Assembly (NCBI GenBank): GCA_963678705.1
Contig: OY783206.1
Span: 9,931,807-9,995,806, forward strand
Direction of reading: 5' to 3'
Source: Panorpa germanica
Taxonomy: Eukaryota > Arthropoda > Insecta > Mecoptera > Panorpidae
DNA: 64,000 nt
Shown here: one piece after another, positions 11,109 through 23,929 of the stretch
Layout: each line of letters starts with the position of its first letter
Numbering within the stretch: the stretch's first letter is position 1
Translations under genes and position numbers: made by a program
Notes under the pieces: model-generated
Database searches by the model: none
The model's input: the letters and a program-made list of their open reading frames with translations, nothing else
What the model was told of the DNA's origin: nothing

Positions 11109-12476
11109 CGGGATATCGGTTCGCGCGTAAGACGTTCGTTGTGAACACAGCTAATCGTTGTTTACCTTGTAAGAATTTTTGAATGGTGGTTATTTCTATT
11201 AATTCAAACTATGTTAACCTATCCAGCAGGGGGTGTAATAACCATGTATTATGGGCCCTGCCTTTGTACCGAATATGTATTTACTTTGTTTATTTATTAA
11301 CTAGCCTAGCTTTAAATAAAGCCGTACTTTTAGTTTAATAATAGTATTTTCATGCATAAATAATATTTATAAAAAAAAAATGAATGTACCTAACAGAATA
11401 TATGTTGTACATGAGTATGACAAAAATTTAAATAATTATACATTTATCACAAAAAATAAACAACCTGCTATTACCTAGTACTAGCACGTCGAAGTAGGTC
11501 ACCCGCAGGGTGTTTAGTTGTAGTACAGGAGAAAAAGGTATAAAAAACACAGAAACTATAAAAAAAAGAAAATAATAATAATAAAATTGTAATGGTAGTA
11601 TTTTAAAAATATTTATCAAACTTGTTATGTTTTTTATTTAAATTTTTAATCGATATTATTTTGATTTATGGTATTATCTAAAGTAGTAATATGAAATCGA
11701 ATCGCGTGCTTTAGTGGTGCCCCAGAAGTCTGTGGTACTGCTATAACAAGCCCACGGCCTCGACACTCTAGTAGACCTGGACAGCAGCAGCACTAGCTCC
11801 ATTTAGGTGCCGACGGTAATCAAACTTATTACTGAAATGACATAATACCCCATCAGATAATTTAAAATGCCTATAATAATATAATTTGTACTACGCGGTA
11901 AAAATAATATATTACATAGAACTTTACATGTAAATTACAGGTTATGTATACGAGTATTATTAGATTGGAAGATTAAAAACATAGTATATTAAAAATTAAA
12001 ATAATAATTTATGGTTCTTAGTTTGAGAAGCGTTTGGTTACAATAAACAACAAAAGGCCAATATTTTATCAAAATATCTCGCGTGATATTGCTACAACAT
12101 AATTGAGACATTATTTGTTATTCGAATATTTTGAGTTATTTTGATTATTACTTATGTAAAAGGGTGTCACAAGTAGAACATCTTTTAATAAGGGCCATAA
12201 GACTGTGTTACTTAAGTCTTTAAGTACAAAATAATTTAACCTATAAGAAATCAAATATTCAAAATTACAGTACAGACATCCCGGCTGGTATAATACGACT
12301 ATGTAATAACGGCGTACGATGGTTCATTAAATATGTAGGTTTGAATATATCAATACTATGTTGGAAATTATTAGGTAAATACTAGTGATGTTCAAAAACT
12401 ATCGATGATGAATTTTTGATTAAAAAGTTGTTTCCATTTACTTAATAAGTTCGTACGAAGCAGCTCAGTCTAGCTG
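11109..12476. other. Intronic sequence
   Basis: Contains a CCCAGCAGGGGGTG-like patch at 11225 and a GC-richer block at 11700-11815 that may be repeat-derived. No gene or bounded element is supported. Confidence 0.4.
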
Positions 12477-12479
12477 TTA

Positions 12480-12991
12480 GGTCTGTCGCATACTGCAAGC
12501 GTATTTAAGCGAATTTTAAACCGAAGCGTATTTAAGCGACCTTTACCTATTCGAACCCTGTAAATGTAATTGCAAGTGACAAATACGAGCGTTACGTAGG
12601 TCTCATACTGGAAGCTTATATTAACGAAGTTTAAGCAAAGGAATATATGGAAGGGCCCAAACGAATTCACTGGAAAGGATATGAAAGAGAATACAATAGT
12701 CTTTTTCATAACAGTGGTGTATCGATAATTTTTATCGATAAGGATATGAAAGTAGAACTTTGCTCTTATGATAAATTATGTTAGTGCAAAACAATTCCAA
12801 TACACTCTACAGTACACAAGTTTGACTTGACGTACTGTCGTGTCGGTACGTGGTATGCATGTATTGTGACACAACACATGCAAAGACACAGAAGTCGACT
12901 TGCTTTGAGAGTTATAGCTGATCAACCAAGTCGCCGATTTACGTCCGAATATTCGTCGTCGCTTAAATACGTTTGCATATTGCGGCAGGCC
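12480..12991 (+). mobile_element. MITE family A, full copy with TTA duplication
   Basis: Inverted ends of about 33 bases begin GGTCTGTCGCATACTGCAAG and, on the other strand, GGCCTGCCGCAATATGCAAA. TTA lies just outside each end (12477-12479 and 12992-12994), the signature of PIF/Harbinger-type insertion. The interior matches the copies at 16621 and 26108 in reverse orientation, including a TATCGATAATTTTTATCGATA palindrome at 12720-12740. The open frames over this stretch are by-products of the repeat. Confidence 0.85.
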
Positions 12992-12994
12992 TTA

Positions 12995-14210
12995 GAGTTA
13001 ATTGCAACCAACGTTGTAGATAAAATAAAGTGATGCCGTTAACAGGACAATCCGCTAGGAGCGCTGTAAGCAAAACCCCAAACCGAAATTATCTGTCAAT
13101 AATGAAATTTTATCAAATGTAGATTTAGGACGACTGTCTTAAGAAAATTTTGCCGTATGAAGACAGTAAAATACCTTATAAACACATTTAAACATTGGCG
13201 GATCAAAGAATTGGTACATATATTTTGATCAAACCTCGTGTGACACAATACAATCCTTCCCATCGATGTTTTTGTTGTTCAATCCTACATTAAACACACC
13301 ATCTGACAAACGTGTTATTTTTCTAATAATATATCTTCCAATTTTTTAAATATTTAATGAGACGTTTACTTATATTCTTAATAATATTCTCGTATCACTA
13401 ACGGGTAATTAAAATAATTGACATTCATCCATGTCCTTAACTATGTTATTACAGATTTATTTAAAAACTTTGTACGAACAACATATTTTTTTATTGTATT
13501 TTTCTCAATACCTGATGCAAAACTTTTTCAGATTATTCTTCAGATAAATCTGCTGCATTTGACAAATGTCTTTTAGCTTAAAAACATTTTATTCTTTTTT
13601 TTTTTACCAAAAAACTTTTTATTTTTAACAAAAGAAATCAAGACGTGTCACTAGATAAAACTTAAGATTAAATATCTCAAAAACTATAAATCTATTCTGA
13701 ATGTACGATTCTAGAATGTTAGGTCTAGGAGCTAGAAGAAACTAGACAATTTAATTCCTCTTTTATCAACGGAAGAAGACAAAGTTGTTCTGCTAAAAAC
13801 CTTTTGGTACACGTACAGATATATTTTCTAAAAATCCTATAAATTTGCAAACTTTATCTTGTCTGGAATTATATGTTCAAATATAAAAAGGTTTTAAGGG
13901 TACTTTTCCACTTCGTCAGCAGATTTTATAGGCTCTGGCTTTGATATATTTCAATATTTTAAAGGTGTATTTGAATATATGTAGTTTTATATAAAATATA
14001 TAGTGTGCGAGTATAGTAGTAGTTAAGAATTGCCGTCACTGGTTTTTGCACTGCGACCCTCCGTAATTTTTAGGTTCGAAGTTTTTACAATTTCATATCC
14101 ACTCGTTTTGCATAAATATTTTGTACTTATTTGCAGAAATATATGTTAGTGAAGCCTAATAGAAAATTATACTGATCTGAGTAGTAATTTTGGACGAAAT
14201 ACATAAGGTT
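12995..14210. other. Intronic sequence
   Basis: AT-rich with a polypyrimidine run at 13590. No gene or bounded repeat recognised. Confidence 0.4.
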
Positions 14211-14211
14211 T

Positions 14212-14430
14212 TGATCAGGCACTGACAAGGCATGCCATAGCCTGACAGTGGTCTAACCAGATGCTCATAAGGCATGTTTTATAAGGTTAGTCCGATAAGA
14301 TTCCAGGCGGATGCCCATAAGGCATGTCTCATTAGAGCTAGCCTGACGAAATCGTGGTCAAGCACTCGTAAGTTAGGCCCACTCGGGTAAGCACAAGGAA
14401 ATATAAGTCCTGAATCGGGTAGTCATCAGA
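14212..14430 (+). repeat. Diverged tandem repeat, about 65-base unit
   Basis: The motif ATAAGGCATG (or ACAAGGCATG) with a nearby TTAGTCCGATAAGATT- or TAGCCTGACGAAAT-like block recurs about three times. Similar text (GACGTGCCCGACAGG) occurs beyond the MITE at 14434-14742, which suggests that MITE inserted into a repeat array. Confidence 0.6.
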
Positions 14431-14433
14431 TTA

Positions 14434-14742
14434 GGTTCTCCGCAAACGAGTCGACTGATTGCAAACTAGTCGAGCCGTGTTTCGTGACACTATAGAATTT
14501 TTAACAATAGCATAATAGGAGATTTTATTGTGTCGTATTTGTATGTATTTAAATACTTTTGAATAGTATTTGTGCGCATCTCTGCGCATGATGTCCGAGA
14601 CCCTGCGGCCGAGAAACACAATCGCTTAAAACCAGTCTAGTTTCGTTTCCAGTTTAGTTTCGTTCGTGCCGTGTGTTTTCTCTCACTCGTATACACGTGC
14701 GTTCTCTCACTAACAGCACAGTTTCATTCTCATTCGGGCGGC
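14434..14742 (-). mobile_element. MITE family B, right-truncated copy
   Basis: TTA at 14431-14433 precedes GGTTCTCCGCAAACGAGTCG, the family B end. The interior (TATAGAATTTTTAACAATAG, then TTTTATTGTGTCGTATTTGT, then a CTCACTCGTATACACGTGCG block) matches 18404-18773 in reverse. The far end is lost after a CTCATTCGGGCGG-like stretch. Confidence 0.75.
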
Positions 14743-16616
14743 CATAGTCAAATCAGGACGTGCCGGACATGTCTTAGTTTAGACCCGAAATTCCGTTTGA
14801 TCTGGTAGTCATGTGATTAACCTTACTCTGACGTGCCCGACAGGGTCCTTATCATAAACTAAATCAACCCCTGATACAAACATGGCACTGATTTCCACTG
14901 AGATACAGTTTTCCCCTTTAATTTAATTAAATTACGGAAAATGGACTTACACTAGTTTCGTAAAAACGCTCGATGTAATTAAACCTATGAAATACAATTA
15001 TTTAGCAATTTTTAAAAGGTTGCCTAATCTTTAAAGTTCATCCTATATCCATTTGAACCAGCAAGATATTCCTGGCCAATGATTACCACCCAATAACTAA
15101 TTGAAGCACAACGGAAGCTGACTGTCGTGGTCGTGTAAAGCTGCAGACAGACAAAGCCCTTCAGCAACAATTATTTCACTACAATTATTCTTTGGACGAA
15201 CACCTTATAATTTATTTACACATGTAAACTCAACAAATACACTATTTAAGTCGTTTTGAATGTCTTCTTTTCTTCTTCTTCTTTTCATATTTACATTTGT
15301 TTGACATACAAATATAACCTATAATTATATAACCATCAAACCGTGTTAGCCGTGACATAATTATATGGTTTGTAATTAGATGTGGGGGCGGGGGTGGAAC
15401 ATAAATCGTCTGCAGTCTATATTCTGTAGTTTAGTCCAGTCAAACTTAGTATTTCACGATTCAACAGAAGCGAAAAAAAATGCATCACTTATTAATATTT
15501 TTTAAATTTATTTATTCGGTTTTTTTTTCTAATACTAGTTCTATCAATGACCATAGCATGCAGAACTCATATGTATTTATAATTACAATGTTTCTGATTA
15601 TAATTCAACGAAATCATATCATCTAACGAAACAATTTCAATTCAAGAAATTATACCGATTATTTCGAGAATTTAATTTACAACGAGGTGTCACCGCTTTA
15701 TTGTTTTGAGTTACTCATCTTTCAAAGCTATAGTGTTAAACCCTATTTCCAGAAAGCCTACTTTTGACTTGCCATTTCCAGTGCTCTTAAATGGTTATAT
15801 CAAATATTATTAGAAAATGAATTTGATGAAATTTTATAATTTCGCCAATCATCATCTTCAAAGTTATACATTTATATTTAAGATCACAAAAACAATTTAG
15901 AAAAATAAAATTAAAAATGTCGATATTGTCAAAATCCAAGTGTATTTCAATTCATTTAAAAAACATACTTAGATAATTTTAATTCGGTTTTAAATCGAAT
16001 TCTTTATATACATTACAAACAGCGAACTTTGCTACGAAAATTAACTGCAAACTATTAGTTGTAGTGAACATATCATAAGTTCATCGATTTTGATATAGAT
16101 ATTTTTGAAAAGAAATAGAATTTTTTATCGCAACAAAATTCAATATATGTTTTGTCTCTTCTGTTATTAATGTTTACTAAACATAAACATATATCAAAAG
16201 AATGAAATAGATATATCATGATGGTGAAGTAAATAAATTAAACTCGATAATTGCAAAACTCTAAAAAACTACATCATTTCATATTCTGTTTCTGTTTTAT
16301 AAACTGTATCTAATTTATAATTGCTTTAATTTTTTTTAAACAAATATTCTTACACGTAATTAGTTGCCTGGACTATTAGTACTCTGCATAAATTCGTTGT
16401 GTTGACGCGGTGTTAATTACACGGGTTTGATTGACTTTACTTGATTACAAGCTTGAGACTTACCAACGTTTTGCAGATGCCCATTATATGCAGGTTCACC
16501 AGGTAATAAAATTTGCAGTTTGTATGAGGCCGACTTCTAAAACTGTCTGCTACTAATGTGTAGAAGAATATACGATTATATTTTTACTTATAAAAGAACA
16601 TCGCGAATCTTAAAAA
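14743..16616. other. Intronic sequence
   Basis: From 14743 to about 14870 it resembles the tandem repeat left of the family B copy. A G-rich run (GTGGGGGCGGGGGTGG) lies at 15383-15398. The remainder is AT-rich with no gene or bounded repeat. Confidence 0.4.
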
Positions 16617-16620
16617 CTAG

Positions 16621-16945
16621 GCTCGTCGCACACTGCAAGCGTATTTAAGCGACGGCGAATTCGGACGTAAATCGGCGACTTGGTTGATCGCCTAGAACTA
16701 GTACCGATACGACAGGACGCCAAGTCAAACTTGTGTACTGTAGGGTGTATTGGACTTGTTTTGCACAAACATAATTTATCATGAGAGCAAACTTTTATTT
16801 TAATTTTTATCGATACACCACTGTTATGAAAGAGACTACAGAGCATTCCCTTCCACATGTCTTCTAGTCTGAGATGGTTGATTGTATTTACAAGGTTCGG
16901 ATAGGTTTAGCTTTGTAGCATGTATATGCTTGGTTAAAATTCGTT
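16621..16945 (-). mobile_element. MITE family A, truncated copy
   Basis: Starts GCTCGTCGCACACTGCAAGC and continues with the family A interior, in the same orientation as 26108 and opposite to 12480. It lacks the terminal CTTGCATTGTGCGACAGGCC; the family B copy at 16963 begins about 17 bases after the homology ends, so the later insertion or a deletion probably removed it. Confidence 0.75.
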
Positions 16946-16962
16946 GTAAAATTCTAGTGTAA

Positions 16963-17430
16963 GGGCGTCCGCACATGGGGCGATTGGTTGCAAACCTTAG
17001 CACCGAATCTGCCCGAACCGAATGAGAATGCAACTGTGTTGTTAGTGAGAGAACGAACGTGTATACGAGTGAGAGAAAACACACGGCACGAACGTTACTA
17101 AACTGATTTCAAACTGGTTTTGAGTACGATTGCAGCGAGTCTATTTCTCAGTCGCAGGGCATGGTTGGTTGCATGCTTTTGATGATAACATCATGAACAG
17201 AGATGTGCCGAATACTATTGAAAAATATTTAAATACATATATACAAACAAATACGACATAATAAAATCCCCCATTATGCTATTGTTAAAAATTCTATAGA
17301 GTCACGGAACTCAGCTAGACTACCAGTTTAGTTTCATTTCTTGCCTTGTTCGTTCTCTCACGAACAATTCATTCAATTCACCAGATTCGGGGCTAAGGTT
17401 TGCAACTAGTCGCCTCGTATGCGGTGGGCC
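16963..17430 (+). mobile_element. MITE family B, full copy with TAA duplication
   Basis: Ends GGGCGTCCGCACATGGGGCG and (inverted) GGCCCACCGCATACGAGGCG are flanked by TAA at 16960-16962 and 17431-17433. The interior includes the GTTAGTGAGAGAACGAACGT block and the TATTGTTAAAAATTCTATAG block shared by the family. It is about 100 bases longer than the copy at 18404. Confidence 0.85.
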
Positions 17431-17433
17431 TAA

Positions 17434-18400
17434 GCCTAAGTTCTTAACTGCATTTTACACTATTTATTTTCAAAATATTAACTTTGCTAAACCGACGTAG
17501 GTCTGGGGGCTCTGGGATCATAGTCTATAAGTATGATTGAACTCTTCAAGCAGTAATATTCAATAAACATTCAATTTAATTTTCTAAATTGATGATTTCT
17601 AAGTAATTTAGTGTGGTTTTGGTTTCCTTCGTGTTTCATGTTTTATGTTTTTCTTGAAATTTCACAAAATAAGTAAATAACATTTGTACAGTTTATTAAA
17701 TTAAAAAGGTTTTATTAATCTCGTTTGAACATTTGACATCGATGTGCAATCGAGTGGAAAGGACTCGAATCGACTCGACTCGATTCGACTCGTAGTAACT
17801 GATTTCAATCTTGTGGATGTACGGGAGTTTGAGTTGCTTCGGCCTCGGAGGCTTTAAGGCTTTATAGTACTCTAGAGCTAGCGGTAACTGTATAAATGTA
17901 TTTATTATACGTTACATATTACGTTTTATTCACCTATTCAAAAGTTTATTTAATCAAATGAGGTTATTTAAAAAGAAAAAAAATATATAAAGCTATACAC
18001 ATCATTTAATGTATTTGTATCGGAATTGAATGTGTTATGTTATTTTCGATTTGTATTTTTTTAACATTATTTTTTATAAAAGAAATATAAAATAGGAACA
18101 AAATTTCACGTAATAATAAAATTAATTGTTAATATATATGAAATAAATAGTTTTGTTTCTTTCATCACTCTGTTGCACACAGAAAATGTTTTGCTGCAAA
18201 GTCATCCCGTATCAAATTATTGAGAAAATTGCATTTTTAAATTAAAAGTAATATCTGCTAAAGTAAAATATTGCTAGATTTTGTTTCGTTAAATTTTTTA
18301 CCGTTATAGTATCTCTGTTAACTCTTCATAGGACCACAGTCTTTTGTTGCCGACACCATATCCGAAAGCATTGATGCTTTACTCGAGATTGCCAACATAG
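17434..18400. other. Intronic sequence with a small simple repeat
   Basis: A run of GACTCGA/GACTC units lies at 17762-17792. The rest is AT-rich; I see no gene. Confidence 0.45.
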
Positions 18401-18403
18401 TAA

Positions 18404-18773
18404 GGCCGTTCGCACACGAGACGACTGGTTGCAAATCTGAGCCCCAAATCTGCCCGAACCGAATGAGAATGGAACTGTGTTGTTAGTGAGAGAACGAATG
18501 TTTATACGAGTGAGAGAAAACACACGGCACGAACGAAACTAAACTGGTTTTGAGCACGTTTTCAGCGACTCTGTTTCTCGGTCGCAGGGCATGCTTTTGA
18601 TGGTAACATTATGAGCAGAGGTTTGCACAAATACTATTCAAAAGTATCTAAATATTTACATACATACAAATACGACACAATAAAATCCCCTATTATGCTA
18701 TTGTTAAAAATTCTATAGAGTCACGAAACACGGCTCGCTAGTTTGCAATCAGTCGACTCGTGTGCAGAGGGCC
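18404..18773 (+). mobile_element. MITE family B, best-preserved copy
   Basis: Inverted ends GGCCGTTCGCACACGAGACG and (complement) GGCCCTCTGCACACGAGTCG are flanked by exact TAA at 18401-18403 and 18774-18776. At 370 bases with 30-base ends it defines the family. The 65-residue open frame on the - strand is a by-product. Confidence 0.88.
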
Positions 18774-18778
18774 TAAAA

Positions 18779-18845
18779 CGTCGGCAGTAATCCTCGGCAT
18801 CAGAAATAGGCCCGCATTAAATAATTTAAAAAGAAAACAACAATA
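18779..18845 (+). repeat. 3'-end repeat family L, copy
   Basis: CATCAGAAATAGGCCCGCAT then TAAATAATTTAAAAAGAAAA is a short A-rich-tailed 3' end that recurs at 22450, 36474, 39185 and 47998, and inverted at 26855. It looks like the end of a SINE or LINE; no body of the element is present. Confidence 0.55.
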
Positions 18846-18849
18846 TATA

Positions 18850-20588
18850 ATATACTAAATAAACTAAATATGAGATCCTAGACTTACAATATATTATTCA
18901 CAATCAAAAGCATACCGAGGAGGAAGTGGACATAAGGCCCCAAAACTCGATTAAATTACATTGACATACTATTGATTTTCCGCTAGATCTAAAAAAAGAT
19001 AACCGTTTTGGGTAGATAAGTGTAGTATGTCTTTACATTGAGTAGCGCACAGGTTCCCATCATTCTGGTATGATTTCTTTGAAACGTAAATGCTCAAGCT
19101 GGTTCAACATTGTTAGCAGTTAGTTGAGCTGTTAGGCTGTGTAAATACACATAGCAAACATAAAACAAGAGATGAGAAGAATTAGGTCTTATCGTCAGTT
19201 TTTCACTTTTACTTTATCTTTCCTTTCCTTTCCTTTCCTTTTACCTTTATGTTATGTAATATTTACATTTTGTCTTTACTGAGAAGTATTTAAAGAAATT
19301 GAAGTGTTCTATATTTAAATTATAAGCTTAAACAGAAAGACAACATTATTTAAAAGGTGACAACTGAAAAATGAGAAGAAAAAAAATATTTACTAACGGT
19401 AATATTTATGATATATTAAACAATGTGATAAACCGAATATTCAGCCTACTTAATCTAATCTATCTAATTGTTAATCTAAGCATATAATAAAAGCAAATAA
19501 TAACTTGAACAAATATAAATCGATTTCTGGTTCACTTTTTAACTAGTTTTTTTTCTCTCTATAACTTGTTTCTTAGATCCCATAGATACTCCATTCGATT
19601 CCACTTGATTGAACTATGCTTTTACAGTCATCTTATGTGATCTTATCGGGATAATGTCATCCTACATTGTATTTTATAAATCTTCTCTTCTCTATAAACG
19701 TTTTGAAATCTTTACCTTTTACACAGATTGTTAAATTTGATATTGTCAACTTTAATTCTAATTATCGTTGAAATCTGTCAATATCACTTCACAAAACACT
19801 TAAACATTTTGAATTTTATTTAATTTGTACTTTAAGAAACTATTTTTAGAAATAGTTTACGTTTTGTTATCTGTTTTAGGTAATTAGTGTTGTCAGAGAA
19901 ATCTATGCTAAGATTTATTTAAAATGTAACTATTTTAGAAATTAATTAACCCTTTCTATTGAAATGACGACAGCTGTTCGATTTGATTACCTAATATATG
20001 TAGAGATTTTTTGTAATTTTTTGTAATAAGTTTATGGTGTAATACAAAGCATATACACTCATGATTGCTGTTTATGGTCTTCCTCAGCAACATCTCCCGC
20101 AAATAAATTGTAGTTATGCCTGAACGGCCTAATTATTCAGATTAAAAATGCAAATTGTCACCGTCGGATAAATTTCATTACACATACTGCAGTACATCCA
20201 CTTGAAAATTTGACATTGTTTTTCTTGTTTATTTCTTGTGTTTTGTTTATTTGTTTATCTTAGAAACCGGATTTTCCACAAAGAAATTGTTAATACCTTC
20301 CTTGTTGATAATAATATTATTTACAACTTTGTCTTGTATGTACAATTTTTTCAGTACTCTTCATGTATTTGATCATGAAAAAACTTGCTGCGTTTTTAAA
20401 TTGCACCGTTGACTTTTTTTGAACGCGGGTTTTATACGTATTTACACCTATAAAGAAATACTGGCTGATGTCATGAAAATTTTCGATTGATCTTTACCTA
20501 CGGAAGCAGAAACCAAGTCATAATAACTGCGATAAAATTAAGTACACTAGCTTATTATAGTAGCTGAGCTGCTGTAATTTGTTGGATA
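18850..20588. other. Intronic sequence with a TTTCC repeat
   Basis: A TTTCC pentamer repeat runs at 19219-19240. The rest is AT-rich and without a supported gene. Confidence 0.45.
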
Positions 20589-21198
20589 CAGTGGCGTATT
20601 ATTATTATTAATTGTTTATTGTTCGCCTTTCAGCTTTACAATCTACATTCTTAATACATTTCATTTACTTCAACTTACAATTAAATTTACATTATTCTAG
20701 ACCTTTTTATTTCCAAAAGTACTTTCTGCTTCTTCTTCTCTTGACCCTCTTCCTTCATTTTCCCTAGTCTTCCTTCTGTACTGGTCTATTCCCTAGTCTA
20801 TTTTTCTGGGCTGAAGTTTAACTGTTTCCTCGCTACTTCTTTCTTTCTCCTGCTTCCCTTCACTGCCTCTTTTAGTACTTCCTTTCTCTTCCTGTTCCTT
20901 GTGCAACCCAGCCACCAGCTTATTTATTCTCCTGTTTTTTCTTTCCTTCTTACTATTTCCGCCATCCACCTCTTTCCTTCACTGCCTCCCTTTAATAGCT
21001 GGCCAATATTCCTTTCGCTCGCTACTTTTTCCTTACACTCAAACTTAATGTGCTCCAGTGTTTCGTCCTCCGCTCCGCACACTCTACACTTTCTTTCTTC
21101 ACTACTTTCCCAGTATCTGTTTCCTTTTTCCTCATTTCCCAATCTAAACCTTGCTGTTCTTCTTATGTGTTTTATGTCTTTCAGTGGCGTATTATTAT
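20589..21198 (-). mobile_element. 5'-truncated LINE, family D, with 17-base target duplication
   Basis: CAGTGGCGTATTATTAT occurs at 20589-20605 and 21182-21198. Between them is a 576-base insert whose - strand encodes the C-terminus of a LINE ORF2: RTARFRLGNEEKGN, RYWESSEERKCRVCG, AEDETLEHIKFECKEK and a lysine/glutamate-rich tail. The CRVCG...ETLEH..FEC pattern is the C-terminal zinc-knuckle-like motif found after reverse transcriptase in many insect LINEs. A 3' UTR, an AATAAA and an AAT-rich tail follow at the low-coordinate end. The exact duplication shows a fairly recent insertion. Confidence 0.92.
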
Positions 21199-22445
21199 CT
21201 AGGAAAAGAGAATGAATACTAAGAGTTGATTAATAGTTATTATAAATATTTAGTATTTAAAATTATGATTTTCGCTTCAAAACTAGTTTACGCCTAAAGA
21301 CTTTTAAGTAAACTATGATTAACTGTAATACACTTATTGCAACAAAGCTAACTTTTCAAATGTTATTTTTTTGTTATAATTTTCCATATCTATTCTAACA
21401 TGTCATTGTTATTTTACCAAGACTTTAAAGCGTTACGAAGATTGCAAGTGTTTTCTCTAGTAATACACAATAAATTCTTCTCTCAACATTTCTTATCTCA
21501 AAATATATGTCAATATTTTACAGTACACTACATATGACAAAAAATAAAAAAAGAGTAAAAAATTTAAAAGCTAGCTTTGATTTAGAGATAGCTTCCATTT
21601 TCCAATTCTGATGATGAACAAAAGCAACCAATCTCTGCTAAAGTTTTTGTAACAAAATTCAATTAATTGAAATTGTTTTCCCCTTTTCTTTCCAATCAGT
21701 GTTTCGTTGTTTTTTTCTCATTTGAGTACAATTACAATCTCTAGTATGACAGTGTTTGTTTTTAGTTTAATCAGTGTCCGCCAAAGGGAATTTAAATTAA
21801 AATGACTTTGACAGGTTTTACTAGCAAGAACGTTGCTTTTTATATATATAATTATATATAAAATCATTCCACTGCTCTTGTCCCTGCTCCTGTCTCCTGT
21901 CCCCTACTTGTACTACTGTTGAACAGTTGAAAACCGAGAGAAGTGGAGACGTTTTATCTTTGGAATCTTCTCTGGATGCTGTGCCTGTGATTTAGCTACG
22001 GGAGCTACAGGGACAAGACTGTGGATATAATATACAATTGATTGTTATTTTTATAAGTTCTATATCATCAATTTTGTAACGAATCGGAGTAAAATCTATT
22101 ATTTATATGATTCTATAAAGAATTTTAAACAATTAAGGAAACAAATAATACAAAAAAAAGTTGTTGTATTGTTTGAAATTTGTCTGGTGTTGACTTAGGT
22201 GGTACTTGTTTGCTGAAAATACTTTGAAATTTATTGAATGTTCTCAAATGAATAATATGAGAGATTCCAAATTGGTTTTGAAATGAACGTATCTGTAAAC
22301 AGGACAAAATTTAGTTTTCGTTTATTTCCTTAAAACCATGATTCTGACTACCAGAATTTTTAAATTGTTACTGGATAAAAAGAAGTTTACTTTTAGACAT
22401 TGGTATTAGGAGAATTTATTAAATAGAAAATAAGTTTTTTCTTTT
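21199..22445. other. Intronic sequence
   Basis: AT-rich, with a TATATATATAATTATATATA palindrome near 21840 and a short C/T-rich patch at 21870-21910. No gene is supported. Confidence 0.4.
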
Positions 22446-22449
22446 TGCA

Positions 22450-22485
22450 AAATCGGCCGACGTTAACTAAAGAAAATTAAAAATG
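22450..22485 (+). repeat. 3'-end repeat family L, short copy
   Basis: GCAAAATCGGCCGACGTTAA then CTAAAGAAAATTAAAA matches the end of this family. Confidence 0.4.
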
Positions 22486-23444
22486 TTTTTTTAAAAGAAG
22501 AACAGAAAAATATTGAGGCATTGATATCTAGACACCAGGTAAAAACCCCGTTCGGACAGGCTTATTCTCAGTTTATACTTGGTATAAATTTTATAACAGG
22601 TTTATTTGTAATGGGGGTAAGAGTATAAGGAGTTATCAACTAGCCAATACAAATTTGGGCGTTAACTGCAGTTTTTGAACTGTTTCAATGTAATTTTTGG
22701 GTCCAGTATTCAAAATAACCATCGATTTAATCTGTCGCATCTAGTTTTTGATGTACGACTAATTGGTTTGGGTTATTTGATAAAAATGGTCAACTTACAC
22801 CATGGAGAGCAAAGTTTCCTCGTTTTTCTTATGTCTTTGAGAAAGCAGGGTTAAAATCTCTACTGCGTTAACTAAAACTGCCCTTTAATTATTAGAAATG
22901 TCACGATACGCTTAACACTAACTTTCTAGAGAACTGTCATACAGCTTCTATTCAAGTTAACATCAAACAATCATCAAAAGAAAGCCGATCAAACTGTTGA
23001 TGATATTTATGAACACCTTGTTACTTTACTACTATTGCTGGTAGAAATAATTGACTTCTGGAAACGCAATGCAATGAATTCTGCAGGGAATTCTAACCGA
23101 CATTTTATGCTATGCGACGGATGGGACACGATTATCCTTCTTTATATTATAAGTATTATTCTTTTTTCTTCTTAAGATAATAGCAAAGGTTGTAACAATA
23201 GAACTATTTTCAAAGGTAGACGCTGCATCAAGTTTTTATAATGCAATTTTAATAACATATATAATGACGATGATGTATCGTACGCTGTACATGCATATGC
23301 ATCAGCGCGAGGCTGTATCTTATATGCAATAATAATGTAATGTAACGCAAGCACAAATGCAATGCAATGAAAAGCAATTTTACAAAAAAAAATGTAAAAG
23401 TTTTCGACTCACGAACAAAAACTATTTTTTCTGAACAAAAACAT
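22486..23444. other. Intronic sequence
   Basis: No gene or bounded repeat recognised. Confidence 0.4.
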
Positions 23445-23447
23445 TAA

Positions 23448-23809
23448 TGTTTACACCAAAGAGACAGTTCTTAAAACATTTTTGTCTTTAAAAACGGTTT
23501 TAGTAAACAAAACCTATTCCCATCTGAAGTCGGTAAAATCGAAGGAAAACACATTTGTTGTTGATTTTTAGTCTACATACGCAGTTTTGTTTTTTGTGAA
23601 CATTTGTGCTGTCAGTTGTAGTTAGTTTACCATGTTTAGAATTTTTATGAGTCACACAGAAAAACACTAAAAACAAAACCAGTCTGTTCAGTGTGAACAA
23701 TCTGTTTTCGAAAAACAGAACTGTTCCAAAATAAAACAAAACATGATTTTGTTTTGTTTTTTGACAACAAAACTGTTTTTAAAACTGTCTCTCTGGTGTG
23801 AAACCGGCA
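23448..23809 (+). mobile_element. MITE family C, full copy with TAA duplication
   Basis: Ends TGTTTACACCAAAGAGACAG and (complement) TGCCGGTTTCACACCAGAGA are inverted copies flanked by TAA (23445-23447 and 23810-23812). The interior is built of AAACAAAAC/GTTTTGTTTT-rich arms and is 362 bases long. The left half of a second copy is at 41376. Open frames on the - strand here are by-products. Confidence 0.85.
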
Positions 23810-23929
23810 TAACGCTATCAACAAAACATCCTTTTTATTCAAAAGAGAACCATCACCAATCTGTAAATAATGTAGTAATAGTCTACTAACAGTAAAGCAT
23901 ATTATTCTTCAATGCTCCAAGTACTCATC

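Noticed and set aside
12827..13033. 68-residue open frame
   Set aside because: It lies mostly within MITE family A; similar text recurs at 16621 and 26108.
16610..17084. Two 82-residue - strand frames
   Set aside because: They fall within MITE families A and B and recur in other copies.
20901..21215. 104-residue + strand frame
   Set aside because: It is antisense to the LINE coding end, and its Ser/Leu richness reflects the CT-rich complement.
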